Below are positions 1 through 7,387 of a stretch of DNA of 64,000 nucleotides, piece after piece (within the stretch, counting starts at the first letter, position 1; each line of letters opens with the position of its first letter). Under the pieces are notes generated by a model that searched no databases, was not told the origin of the DNA, and was given only the letters and a program-made list of their open reading frames with translations. The stretch is taken from NCBI GenBank assembly GCA_934271655.1, contig CAKQRW010000009.1, positions 1 to 64,000 on the forward strand, read 5' to 3'. Both the position numbers and the translations under genes were made by a program. The DNA is from an uncultured Bacteroidaceae bacterium (lineage in GTDB: Bacteria; Bacteroidota; Bacteroidia; Bacteroidales; Bacteroidaceae).

Positions 1-61
1 GTGACGCTGTCGAAGAGCATTGCCTTTTCGTTTTTATGAATCACTGCATCTGCTTGACAGA

Positions 62-104
62 AATGGCGTGATGTCCGCTTCATTCCAGCGGACATCACGC
101 CATT
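62..104 (-). terminator. Perfect 18-bp stem-loop downstream of the DUF3332 gene
   Basis: Arms at 62-79 and 87-104 are exact reverse complements around a 7-base loop. It lies 42 bases past the stop of the minus-strand DUF3332 gene. There is only a short T run after it on the minus strand, so it is a weaker terminator candidate than the others here. To its left a minus-strand ATG at 20-18 after a purine-rich stretch could start another gene that leaves the window, but too little is visible to call it. Confidence 0.5.
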
Positions 105-146
105 GTTCAAGTATGCAGCCGGCAGCAGTCGGCAAATGAGCCCCGA

Positions 147-698
147 CTACTTGGATGCGGCAAAATACGCTCCGCCGTTGACAGCCATGCGCAACTGGTA
201 CATGCCTGCATCGTCGAGCGACACGTCCATGGTCTGGCCGTCTGGCAACACTGTCTCCACCTTGCCGTCAGGAAGCATGCGGAAGAGCTCCTGTGTCTTC
301 CCATTGGCACTGACCGACCAGCTGTCATTCTTCTTGTCATACAGGTAATATGACTTCTGGCCATCTGGCGATGTCACCTCATAGCCATTCTTCAGACCCT
401 TGACAGCATACAGGCGTCCGTCCTGTCCCCACACATTCTTCACCTTTCCTGTAGACACATGAAGCGGATTAGACCCTGACCAAAACTCTATGGAGTTGAT
501 GACAAGCACATCAGCCAGTCCACACACGGCATAGGCTGGGCTTATAACGATGAAAACAAGTTCGTTGACAAATTTATTGCTCAACTTTTTATTCCAGTTC
601 AACAGGCTGTTGGTAAGGTTAAAGGAACCAATGCATGACTGGAATGACAAAGTGCCAGCCGCAAGCAGCATGACTGCGCACAATAAGTTCTTTTTCAT
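147..698 (-). CDS. DUF3332-family lipoprotein
   Basis: This 183-residue protein starts with a hydrophobic leader and a cysteine at residue 22 (SFQSC), which suggests a Bacteroidota lipoprotein. The segment after it, with WNKKLSNKFVNELVF and then IEFWSGSNPL, matches what I recall of the DUF3332 family. The C-terminal half is polar and beta-rich (DGRLYAVKGLKNGYEV, YYLYDKKNDSW, KVETVLPDGQTMDVSLDD). Its biochemical role is not known. It follows manC on the same strand with a 146-base gap that holds a small inverted repeat (gcaggc/gcctgc near 739-765), so co-transcription is possible but not certain. Confidence 0.75.
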   Translation of the reverse strand: MKKNLLCAVMLLAAGTLSFQSCIGSFNLTNSLLNWNKKLSNKFVNELVFIVISPAYAVCGLADVLVINSIEFWSGSNPLHVSTGKVKNVWGQDGRLYAVKGLKNGYEVTSPDGQKSYYLYDKKNDSWSVSANGKTQELFRMLPDGKVETVLPDGQTMDVSLDDAGMYQLRMAVNGGAYFAASK

Positions 699-844
699 AG
701 GCCAAAGTGTTTTTAGGGGTAAGTAATCTTATTATTCCGCAGGCAGGATGCAACAGCCTGCCGCGCTCAGGTCTCACGTTGTCACGAGCCGCGCCCACAC
801 GATTTCATAGGCTGCACCGTGGTTTTCATTATGCCCGTCAAGCT

Positions 845-1933
845 TCACACGAACTCCTCGCCAAGATTGAGTTGGGCATCATTGACGAATTTCCTTATGT
901 TTTTCTGGTCGTCCTTCTTGCATACCACAAGCACATTGCCGTCTTCCACTATCACATAGTCCTCTAGTCCCTGCACCACAGCCACATGTCCGTCTGGCAG
1001 TTTGATGAGGCAGTTCTTGCAATCGTACAGAAGTGACTTGGAGTCTATTATAACATTTCCCATGTCAGACTGTGGCAAAGCATCGTGTACAGCTGTCCAT
1101 GTGCCGAGATCGGCCCAACCGAAATGGCAGAGCATCACATCGACATTGTCCGACTTCTCAAGCACACTCTGCTCCAGGGTCATGTTGGGACACTTGGCAA
1201 AGAGCTCAAGAAGCAGCTCTGAGACATTCTCTCCATTGTGGAAACCGTGGACCACAGAGCCCACTATGGCCCTCATGTCATCGTTCACATTGACCACGGC
1301 ACGGATAAACGTGTCGGCGTTCCACAAGAACAGCCCTGTGTTCCATAGGAACTCTCCGCTCTCAAAAAAGATTTTGGCAAACTCCTCGGCTGGTTTCTCC
1401 GTGAAGCTCTGCACCTTGTATATGTCCTGGCTGCCGTGAATGTGGCACGCCATCTGTATGTAGCCGTATGATGTCTCCGGACGGCTGGGCTTGGCTCCCA
1501 TCGTAAGCAGCACATCGTTGTCGCCCACATAGCCAAGGCCGCGCAGCACATCTTCCTCAAAAGCCTCAAAGCCCGATATGTTCTGATCTGACGGGCTGAC
1601 CACCATGCGTCCGTCGGGACAGCGGCGCTTGACCTCAAGGGCCGCCCATGTGACAGCCGGAACCGTATTGCGTCTCATCGGCTCCACAAGCACATTGCTT
1701 TCGTCTATGCCTGGTATCTGCTCCATCACAAGCGAGCGGTATCTCTCGTTGGTCACCACCAGTATGTTCTTCTCGTCTATGAAACGGGCGAACCTTTCAT
1801 ACGTGGACTGCAGCAGGGTCTGTCCTGTGCCAAGAACATCGATGAACTGCTTTGGCTTCCTTTCCCTGCTCATGGGCCAAAGGCGCGTGCCAAGGCCTCC
1901 TGCCAGTATCACACAATAATTCTTCTCTTCCAT
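845..1933 (-). CDS. manC: Mannose-1-phosphate guanylyltransferase
   Basis: The enzyme makes GDP-mannose from mannose 1-phosphate and GTP in the cytoplasm, feeding capsule, glycan and GDP-fucose synthesis. The nucleotidyltransferase signature GGLGTRLWPMSRERKPKQF sits at residues 12-30, followed by the SPSDQ-type segment (VVSPSDQNI), a TEKP motif and the late FGWADLGTW segment. At 362 residues it is the stand-alone guanylyltransferase; the C-terminal isomerase domain of the bifunctional (about 470-residue) forms is absent. It lies between the HMA-fold gene upstream (134-base gap) and the DUF3332 gene downstream, all on the minus strand. Confidence 0.93.
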   Translation of the reverse strand: MEEKNYCVILAGGLGTRLWPMSRERKPKQFIDVLGTGQTLLQSTYERFARFIDEKNILVVTNERYRSLVMEQIPGIDESNVLVEPMRRNTVPAVTWAALEVKRRCPDGRMVVSPSDQNISGFEAFEEDVLRGLGYVGDNDVLLTMGAKPSRPETSYGYIQMACHIHGSQDIYKVQSFTEKPAEEFAKIFFESGEFLWNTGLFLWNADTFIRAVVNVNDDMRAIVGSVVHGFHNGENVSELLLELFAKCPNMTLEQSVLEKSDNVDVMLCHFGWADLGTWTAVHDALPQSDMGNVIIDSKSLLYDCKNCLIKLPDGHVAVVQGLEDYVIVEDGNVLVVCKKDDQKNIRKFVNDAQLNLGEEFV

Positions 1934-2067
1934 ATAAGCTCGTTCTGTTGAAAATTGTTATTTGCCTTGTTTTGATTGTATCATTCTGGCCACATGCGTC
2001 ACTTTGCCTTGGCCCATGCACTCATGGCCCTGAGGCTTGCGGCGCGGCTGCCGCAGCATGGGCGGCA

Positions 2068-2412
2068 TCACTTCTTCCGAGGAGTGGCCTGAACTGAGGC
2101 ACCTGTAGCGCCGTCGGTCTTTGGAGCAACATCTGTCACCTTGGCCTCCGTGACCTTGTAGCCCAACTTGGACAAAGCCGAGACGACCTTGTCCTTGCTC
2201 ACCTTGTCGGCGTCAAACTTAACCTTTATCACGCCTGTCTCCTTGCTGACAGACACTTTCTTCACTCCAGTCACTGTACGCAGACCGTCCTTCAGCTTGG
2301 CCACATTTTCCACAGCCTGGGCTGTCTTGACTTGCAGCATCTTCACGTCTGTAGCAAACGCCGCGCAGCAGCAGGCCAGAGCCACTACTGCCGCAGATAT
2401 CTTCTTTATCAT
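2068..2412 (-). CDS. Exported heavy-metal-associated (HMA) fold protein without the CxxC motif
   Basis: This 114-residue protein has a Sec signal peptide (cleavage near AAFATD) and one HMA/ferredoxin-like domain: the segments LKDGLRTVTGVKKVSVSKE and VIKVKFDADKVSKDKVVSAL follow the family pattern of beta strands and helices. The metal-binding MxCxxC loop of true HMA proteins is missing; the same place reads VKTAQAVENVAKL. It is therefore unlikely to carry copper or zinc through that loop. The C-terminus is a low-complexity tail ending TPRKK. The function is unknown. It precedes manC on the same strand. Confidence 0.75.
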   Translation of the reverse strand: MIKKISAAVVALACCCAAFATDVKMLQVKTAQAVENVAKLKDGLRTVTGVKKVSVSKETGVIKVKFDADKVSKDKVVSALSKLGYKVTEAKVTDVAPKTDGATGASVQATPRKK

Positions 2413-2444
2413 GTTTCTTATCGTTTTTTTGTTTCTTCCGCTTG

Positions 2445-2452
2445 CAAAGATA
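2445..2452 (-). promoter_or_regulatory. Bacteroidota -7 box for the HMA-fold gene
   Basis: TATCTTTG on the minus strand fits the TAnnTTTG consensus and lies about 33 bases upstream of the start at 2412. I do not see a convincing -33 TTTG. Confidence 0.5.
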
Positions 2453-2538
2453 TGTATTTACTTTCTATTTTAGTCATATATGCCTCTGTGTTTATTCGAT
2501 TTTCGGCTTTTTTAACCTTTTATTATATGATTAATGTG

Positions 2539-2546
2539 TAACTTTG
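2539..2546 (+). promoter_or_regulatory. Bacteroidota -7 box almost touching the ABC ATPase start
   Basis: TAACTTTG fits the TAnnTTTG consensus. Transcription should begin about 4-5 bases after it, near 2551, only a few bases before the ATG at 2555. The message would be leaderless or nearly so. Confidence 0.55.
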
Positions 2547-2554
2547 CAGCCATT

Positions 2555-3619
2555 ATGAACACTACTATCGAACTCAACGGCCTGAACACGGGCTATAAGA
2601 TAAAGGGAGGAGAAAAGATTGTCTCCTCAAACCTCAACGCACAACTATGCAGTGGCGAACTGACATGCCTGCTTGGACCCAACGGAGCGGGCAAGTCAAC
2701 GCTGCTCCGCACCCTGGCTGCCTTCCAGCCTGCCATGGGCGGAAGCGTGACTGTCATGAACAGGGAACTGGCCACTTACAGCAGCAAGGAGCTGGCGAAG
2801 CTCATCAGCGTGGTGCTGACAGACAACAGCGGAATAAAGAACATGACGGCATGGGATGTGGTGGCCATGGGAAGAAGCCCCTACACAGGATTCTGGGGCA
2901 AGCTGACAAGCAAGGACAAGAAAATAGTGGACAAGTGCCTCACATGGGTGGGCATCACAGACCTGGCGCAGCGAAAGGTGCACACACTCTCCGACGGAGA
3001 GAAGCAGAAGGTGATGATAGCAAAGGCCATAGCACAGGAGACACCCGTCATTTTCCTCGACGAGCCTACGGCATATCTGGACTATCCCAGCAAGGTGGCC
3101 ATGATGCTGCTGCTCCACAGGCTGTCGAAGGCCCTGAAGAAGACCATCTTCATGAGCACGCACGACATAGAGCACGCGCTGCAGATAGCAGACCAGGTAT
3201 GGCTGCTCGACAAGGAGAAAGGACTGACCACAGGCATGCCTGAGGACCTGAGCCTCGACGGAAGCATAGAGAGATATTTCGCCAACGAGAGCCTCACGTA
3301 CGAACTGGCCACCCGCACGTTCGCCATCAAGCATGAGACAGCAAGGACGGTGGCCATGACTGGCGACAAAACCTCCATGGAGTACCAGATGTGCTGCGAG
3401 GCTCTGGTGCGCAACGGCATACAGCCCATAGAGAAGGAAGAAGACAACGCGGTGGTGCTGCGAGTGCCGGGCGACGGATCGTACCGCCTGATAGAGAAGG
3501 GACAGGAGACGCTGAAGGTGAACCGCATAGAACACCTGCTCAAGACTGTAGTGCCTGCCATCACCAAGCACCAGATATCAGCCATCAGGGACGCGGCAGA
3601 GATGAACCAGTATGAATGA
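2555..3619 (+). CDS. ABC transporter ATPase, iron-siderophore/cobalamin type, with C-terminal extension
   Basis: This is the ATP-hydrolysing subunit of an importer of the FecE/FepC/BtuD class. Walker A (GPNGAGKST) is at residues 41-49, followed by the signature loop LSDGEKQKVMIAKAI, Walker B VIFLDEPTAYLD and the switch histidine in STHDIE. After about residue 255 there is an extension of about 100 residues that is not part of a standard ATPase. An ATG 21 bases upstream is in frame, but it falls inside the promoter, so 2555 is preferred. No permease or binding-protein gene is next to it; the following gene is an exported CbiK-like protein 119 bases downstream, which suggests tetrapyrrole or iron uptake. 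The substrate is inferred only. Confidence 0.88.
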   Translation: MNTTIELNGLNTGYKIKGGEKIVSSNLNAQLCSGELTCLLGPNGAGKSTLLRTLAAFQPAMGGSVTVMNRELATYSSKELAKLISVVLTDNSGIKNMTAWDVVAMGRSPYTGFWGKLTSKDKKIVDKCLTWVGITDLAQRKVHTLSDGEKQKVMIAKAIAQETPVIFLDEPTAYLDYPSKVAMMLLLHRLSKALKKTIFMSTHDIEHALQIADQVWLLDKEKGLTTGMPEDLSLDGSIERYFANESLTYELATRTFAIKHETARTVAMTGDKTSMEYQMCCEALVRNGIQPIEKEEDNAVVLRVPGDGSYRLIEKGQETLKVNRIEHLLKTVVPAITKHQISAIRDAAEMNQYE

Positions 3620-3738
3620 GCCTGACCGTTGTTTTCACGCAACGGGAGAAGACCAGGCTACGCCATGACAAGAAACTCACACGGCACAACGCCACAACAA
3701 AACACGTACATGGCGCAATGCCACGACAAGAATACGGA

Positions 3739-4641
3739 ATGAACATAATGAGAAAAATCACCATACGGATAGCCCTGCTGCTCGCGCTCACAGTCGCATC
3801 GCCAGCAGCCGCACAGAACGGCGAGATGGAGCAGAACATGTTTGAGGCCATGAGGGAAAGCGACAAGGCCGCTGTGGTGGCCGTGCATGCAGGAGCTGGC
3901 GACCACGCAGCCCAGCTGCGCATCGGACGATTCAACGAGGAGCTGCGGCAGGCCTTCCCCGAATGCGAGTTCAGGGAGGCGCGCACATCAAGGACGCAGG
4001 CAGACGAGGCCAACATGAGCACACCCGACGAACTGTTCGTCCAGTTGAAGAAAGAAGGTTTCACACACGTGCTCGTGCAGCCCTCGTGCATTGCCAACAG
4101 CACAGACATGCAGTACCTGAGGAGCGCCGTGGAAACAGCCAAGGACATGTTCAAGCAGATACGCCTGGGCGAGCCTCTGCTGTGCAGCCCGGCCGACTAC
4201 GAGAAGGTCATCGACATCACGGCCAAGGCCTGCGGAGCGCAAAAGGCGGCTAACGTGCTGGTATGCAACGGCAGCACCTACGAGGAGGACGCGCAGTTTG
4301 CCATGCTCGACTACATGCTGCGCGACAAAGGACTGGCCAACTGGCATGTGGGAAGCACCAGCGGATACCCTTCCATCGACAGCCTCATAAGGCAACTCAA
4401 GGCTGGAAAAACAAAGAAAGTGCACCTCATACCTCTCGCCTTCGACGAGAGCGAACAAGACATAGCGGCCACGACAAGCCTGTGGGCCACCGCCCTGCAA
4501 AAGGCTGGATACAAGGTCACGGCCGACACCAACTGTGTGGGCGACATCAACGGCATCATAAGCCTTTTCAAGGAACATTGCAAGCACGCTGAGGAATTCC
4601 GCTCGCTGACAGCCAAAGAAAGGCAATTCATCAAGAAATAA
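3739..4641 (+). CDS. Exported CbiK-like (sirohydrochlorin chelatase fold) protein, degenerate active site
   Basis: The 300-residue product has a clear signal peptide (cleavage near SPAAAQ, residues 21-26), then a two-lobed chelatase fold of the CbiK type: VVAVHAGAGD, the TSR motif (83-85), VLVQPSCI, VLVCNGST and WHVGSTSGYPSI. CbiK enzymes insert cobalt using conserved histidines. Here the positions equivalent to those histidines appear to be C117 (PSCI), N177 (CNGST) and the acidic stretch D236-E239 (AFDESE). It may bind rather than metallate a tetrapyrrole. An in-frame ATG at 3616 would add a charged tail before the signal peptide and is rejected; 3748 is an alternative start. It follows the ABC ATPase. 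Confidence 0.72.
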   Translation: MNIMRKITIRIALLLALTVASPAAAQNGEMEQNMFEAMRESDKAAVVAVHAGAGDHAAQLRIGRFNEELRQAFPECEFREARTSRTQADEANMSTPDELFVQLKKEGFTHVLVQPSCIANSTDMQYLRSAVETAKDMFKQIRLGEPLLCSPADYEKVIDITAKACGAQKAANVLVCNGSTYEEDAQFAMLDYMLRDKGLANWHVGSTSGYPSIDSLIRQLKAGKTKKVHLIPLAFDESEQDIAATTSLWATALQKAGYKVTADTNCVGDINGIISLFKEHCKHAEEFRSLTAKERQFIKK

Positions 4642-4657
4642 ACTCACTTACACTTAC

Positions 4658-6451
4658 ATGGCAACACCTTACCTCGAAATACAGAACCTCACCAAACGCA
4701 TCGGGCACAGAGTGCTGTTTGAAGACATCTCTTTCACCATCAACGAGCGCGAGCACATAGGACTCATCGCCAAAAACGGCACAGGCAAGTCGACGCTGCT
4801 CAGCATCATCGCCGGCAAGGAGGGCGACGACGGAGGAAAGATGATCTTCCGCAACGACCTGAAAGTGGGATACCTTGAGCAGACTCCCGACATCAATCCC
4901 GAGGAACTGCAGGGCAAGAGCGATGAGTACATGCAGCTCTACAGGCAGTATCTCACACAGATGAAGATATCGGAGGAGGAAGCCGGACGAACGGCGGCGC
5001 AACTGAGCGGCGGGCAGATCAAGCGCATCGCTCTCGCAAGAGTGCTGGCATCGAAACCAGAACTGCTCATACTCGACGAGCCGACCAACCACCTCGACAT
5101 GGATATCATCGAATGGATCGAGAACATGCTGTCGCGAAGCACCATGGCCATACTCATGGTGACGCACGACCGCTACTTCCTCGACCGCATATGCTCAAGC
5201 ATCATCGAGATGGACAACTCGCGCATCTATACATATAATGGCAACTACAGCTACTATCTGGAGAAGAGGCAGGAGCGCATCGACAACATGAATGCCGAGA
5301 TAGCGCGCGCCAACAACCTCTACCGATCCGAACTGGAATGGATGCGCTCCACCCCATGCGCCAGAAGCTCTAAGGCACGCTACCGCATAGAGTCCTTCTA
5401 CGACCTGGAGAAGGCAGCCAAGAGGCGCATCGAGGAACGAACCATGCGCCTGGAGATGAGCGGCACATACATAGGCAACAAGATTTTCGAGGCCAAGCAC
5501 GTGTGCAAGGCTTTTGGAAGCCAGGTGATACTGAACGACTTCTCATACACGTTCTCACGATACGAGAAGATGGGCATAGTGGGCAACAACGGCACAGGCA
5601 AGTCGACGTTCATACGCATGCTGCTCGGGCTGGAGCCACACGACAGCGGCACCATAGACATAGGCCAGACCGTGCGCTTTGGCTACTACTCACAGCAGGG
5701 CATGTCGTTTCGCGACGACCAGAAAGTCATCGACGCTGTGAGAGACATAGCTGAATATGTAGATATGGGCAACGGCAACAAGCTGTCGGCGAGCCAGTTC
5801 CTGCAACATTTTCTCTTTCCGCCAGAGGAGCAGCACAGCTACATCAGCAAACTAAGCGGCGGCGAGAGGCGCAGGCTCTACCTCTGCACCGTGCTGATGA
5901 AGGCGCCCAACTTCCTCATTCTCGATGAGCCAACCAACGACCTGGACATCGTGACCATGCAGGTGCTGGAGGACTACCTGAAGTCGTTCCGCGGATGCCT
6001 CATCATAGTGAGCCACGACCGCTACTTCATGGACCGCGTGGTAGACCACACTCTCGTCTTCCACGGCAACGGAGACGTGCAGGACTTCCCAGGCAGCTAC
6101 AGCCAATACCGCATGTGGAAAGAGCAGAACAGCAAGGCCGAAGCTGAAAAACTGGCAAGCCAGAAAGCTGGCGGCAACAACGCTGCGAAACAAAGCAAGG
6201 AACAACAGAAGAAAGACGGAAGAAACCAGAACAGGGCAAGAAGGCTCACTTTCAAAGAGAGGCAGGAGCTTGCGCAACTGGACAAGGACATAGCCGCCCT
6301 CGAAGAAGAGAAAAAGAATATAGAGTCTGCCCTGTGCGGAGGCACCACATCGGTAGACGAGATAACAAGATTCAGCAAGCGACTGCCTGCGCTCAACGAC
6401 GAGCTGGAGGAAAAGGAAATGAGATGGCTTGAGCTGTCGGAGTTTGCATGA
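4658..6451 (+). CDS. ABC-F family ATPase, Uup-like
   Basis: This soluble 597-residue protein has two ATP-binding cassettes and no membrane segments. Walker A motifs are at residues 38-46 (AKNGTGKST) and about 309-317 (GNNGTGKST); signature loops are LSGGQIKRIALARVL and LSGGERRRLYLCTVL; Walker B segments are LLILDEPTNHLD and FLILDEPTNDLD. The linker between the cassettes contains the arm-like region RARANNLYRSELEWMRSTPC-type sequence, and the last about 100 residues are charged and coiled-coil forming, as in Uup. ABC-F proteins act on ribosomes or on DNA/RNA intermediates. The start lies 16 bases after the previous stop, so it is probably co-transcribed with the CbiK-like gene. Confidence 0.9.
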   Translation: MATPYLEIQNLTKRIGHRVLFEDISFTINEREHIGLIAKNGTGKSTLLSIIAGKEGDDGGKMIFRNDLKVGYLEQTPDINPEELQGKSDEYMQLYRQYLTQMKISEEEAGRTAAQLSGGQIKRIALARVLASKPELLILDEPTNHLDMDIIEWIENMLSRSTMAILMVTHDRYFLDRICSSIIEMDNSRIYTYNGNYSYYLEKRQERIDNMNAEIARANNLYRSELEWMRSTPCARSSKARYRIESFYDLEKAAKRRIEERTMRLEMSGTYIGNKIFEAKHVCKAFGSQVILNDFSYTFSRYEKMGIVGNNGTGKSTFIRMLLGLEPHDSGTIDIGQTVRFGYYSQQGMSFRDDQKVIDAVRDIAEYVDMGNGNKLSASQFLQHFLFPPEEQHSYISKLSGGERRRLYLCTVLMKAPNFLILDEPTNDLDIVTMQVLEDYLKSFRGCLIIVSHDRYFMDRVVDHTLVFHGNGDVQDFPGSYSQYRMWKEQNSKAEAEKLASQKAGGNNAAKQSKEQQKKDGRNQNRARRLTFKERQELAQLDKDIAALEEEKKNIESALCGGTTSVDEITRFSKRLPALNDELEEKEMRWLELSEFA

Positions 6452-6603
6452 CGGAAATCATGAAAAATCAGACATGACAGATTGGGCTTACTCATCTGAA
6501 ATCATTCAGAAACCGCACGCGCCACATCCCGGCAGGCATGCCACCCACCACACACGGCATCTGCCACACATTATTATATATATACACAATACAAAAGTCA
6601 ACT

Positions 6604-7200
6604 ATGAAAATAACATCAGCAACATACATAGGGAGCAAGGCTTCCGTAGACCAATGCCCCGACAGCAACCTCCCAGAGTATGCCTTCATAGGGCGAAGCA
6701 ACGTGGGCAAGTCCTCACTCATCAACGCCCTGACAGACAGGCGCAACCTCGCGCTCACCTCCTCTACCCCAGGCAAGACCATGTGCATAAACCACTTCAT
6801 CATCAATGACTCATGGTATCTGGTCGACCTGCCTGGCTATGGATACGCCCAACGAGGAAAGAAAGCCATGGAGAAACTGAAGAACATGATAAGCAGCTAT
6901 GTGCTCAGACGGCAGCAGCTCACATGCCTCTTCGTGCTCATCGACATAAGGCACGACCCTCAGAAAGTAGACCTCGAATTCATCAACTTCCTTGGAAGCA
7001 ACGGAGTGCCTTTCGGCATCATATTCACAAAAGCCGACAAACTCGCGCAAACAAAAATAAAACCTGCAGCAGAGAAATATCTCGACAAGCTGAGAGAAGA
7101 GTGGGAAGAGCTGCCACCCTACTTCATTACAAGTGCCACAAGCAAGATGGGAAAAGACGAGGTACTTGACTATATTGACAGCATAAACAAAAATCTATAA
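6604..7200 (+). CDS. engB: Ribosome biogenesis GTPase EngB (YihA/YsxC)
   Basis: This small 198-residue GTPase acts in assembly of the large ribosomal subunit. The G1 loop GRSNVGKSS is at residues 30-38, the G2 threonine lies in TSSTPGKT, G3 is DLPGYG, and G4 is TKADK. The in-frame ATG at 6538 would add 22 residues that do not belong to the family, so the start at 6604 is chosen. The 152-base gap after the ABC-F gene contains no terminator I can see, so the two may share a transcript. Confidence 0.95.
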   Translation: MKITSATYIGSKASVDQCPDSNLPEYAFIGRSNVGKSSLINALTDRRNLALTSSTPGKTMCINHFIINDSWYLVDLPGYGYAQRGKKAMEKLKNMISSYVLRRQQLTCLFVLIDIRHDPQKVDLEFINFLGSNGVPFGIIFTKADKLAQTKIKPAAEKYLDKLREEWEELPPYFITSATSKMGKDEVLDYIDSINKNL

Positions 7201-7220
7201 AAATTTTCCAGGCAAAAGTA

Positions 7221-7250
7221 TTGTGATTTGAAAAATAATCACTACTTTTG
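7221..7250 (+). promoter_or_regulatory. rho promoter with an inverted repeat between the boxes
   Basis: TACTTTTG at 7243-7250 fits the Bacteroidota -7 box and a TTG at 7221-7223 lies 19 bases upstream. Between them GTGATT (7223-7228) and AATCAC (7237-7242) form an inverted repeat that could be an operator or chance. Confidence 0.5.
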
Positions 7251-7260
7251 CATTATCTTT

Positions 7261-7368
7261 CATGTCAGCATTTATCCAGTCAATAAAACCCGGCTGACAT
7301 GCCAACCCATAAAAAAACAATTTCAAGATTTCTTTTCAACATGAGACCATGCTTGCATGCCGTCTCAT
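7261..7368 (+). promoter_or_regulatory. rho 5' leader with two stem-loops
   Basis: The first stem pairs CATGTCAGC (7261-7269) with GCTGACATG (7293-7301). The second pairs ATGAGAC (7341-7347) with GTCTCAT (7362-7368) and has an inner CATGC/GCATG pair; a short T run follows at 7371-7374, just before the rho start at 7388. The second hairpin resembles an attenuator. In E. coli, rho is autoregulated through its leader; the same here is inference. Confidence 0.45.
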
Positions 7369-7387
7369 CGTTTTCCAGGTATACTAT

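Noticed and set aside
739..765. Terminator between manC and the DUF3332 gene
   Set aside because: The stem is only six base pairs with an 11-base loop and no T run.
2413..2554. Cobalamin riboswitch upstream of the ABC ATPase
   Set aside because: The promoter almost touches the start codon, so no leader is available, and no B12-box is visible.
3616..3738. Longer N-terminus for the CbiK-like protein
   Set aside because: The added residues are charged and would mask an obvious signal peptide that starts at 3739.
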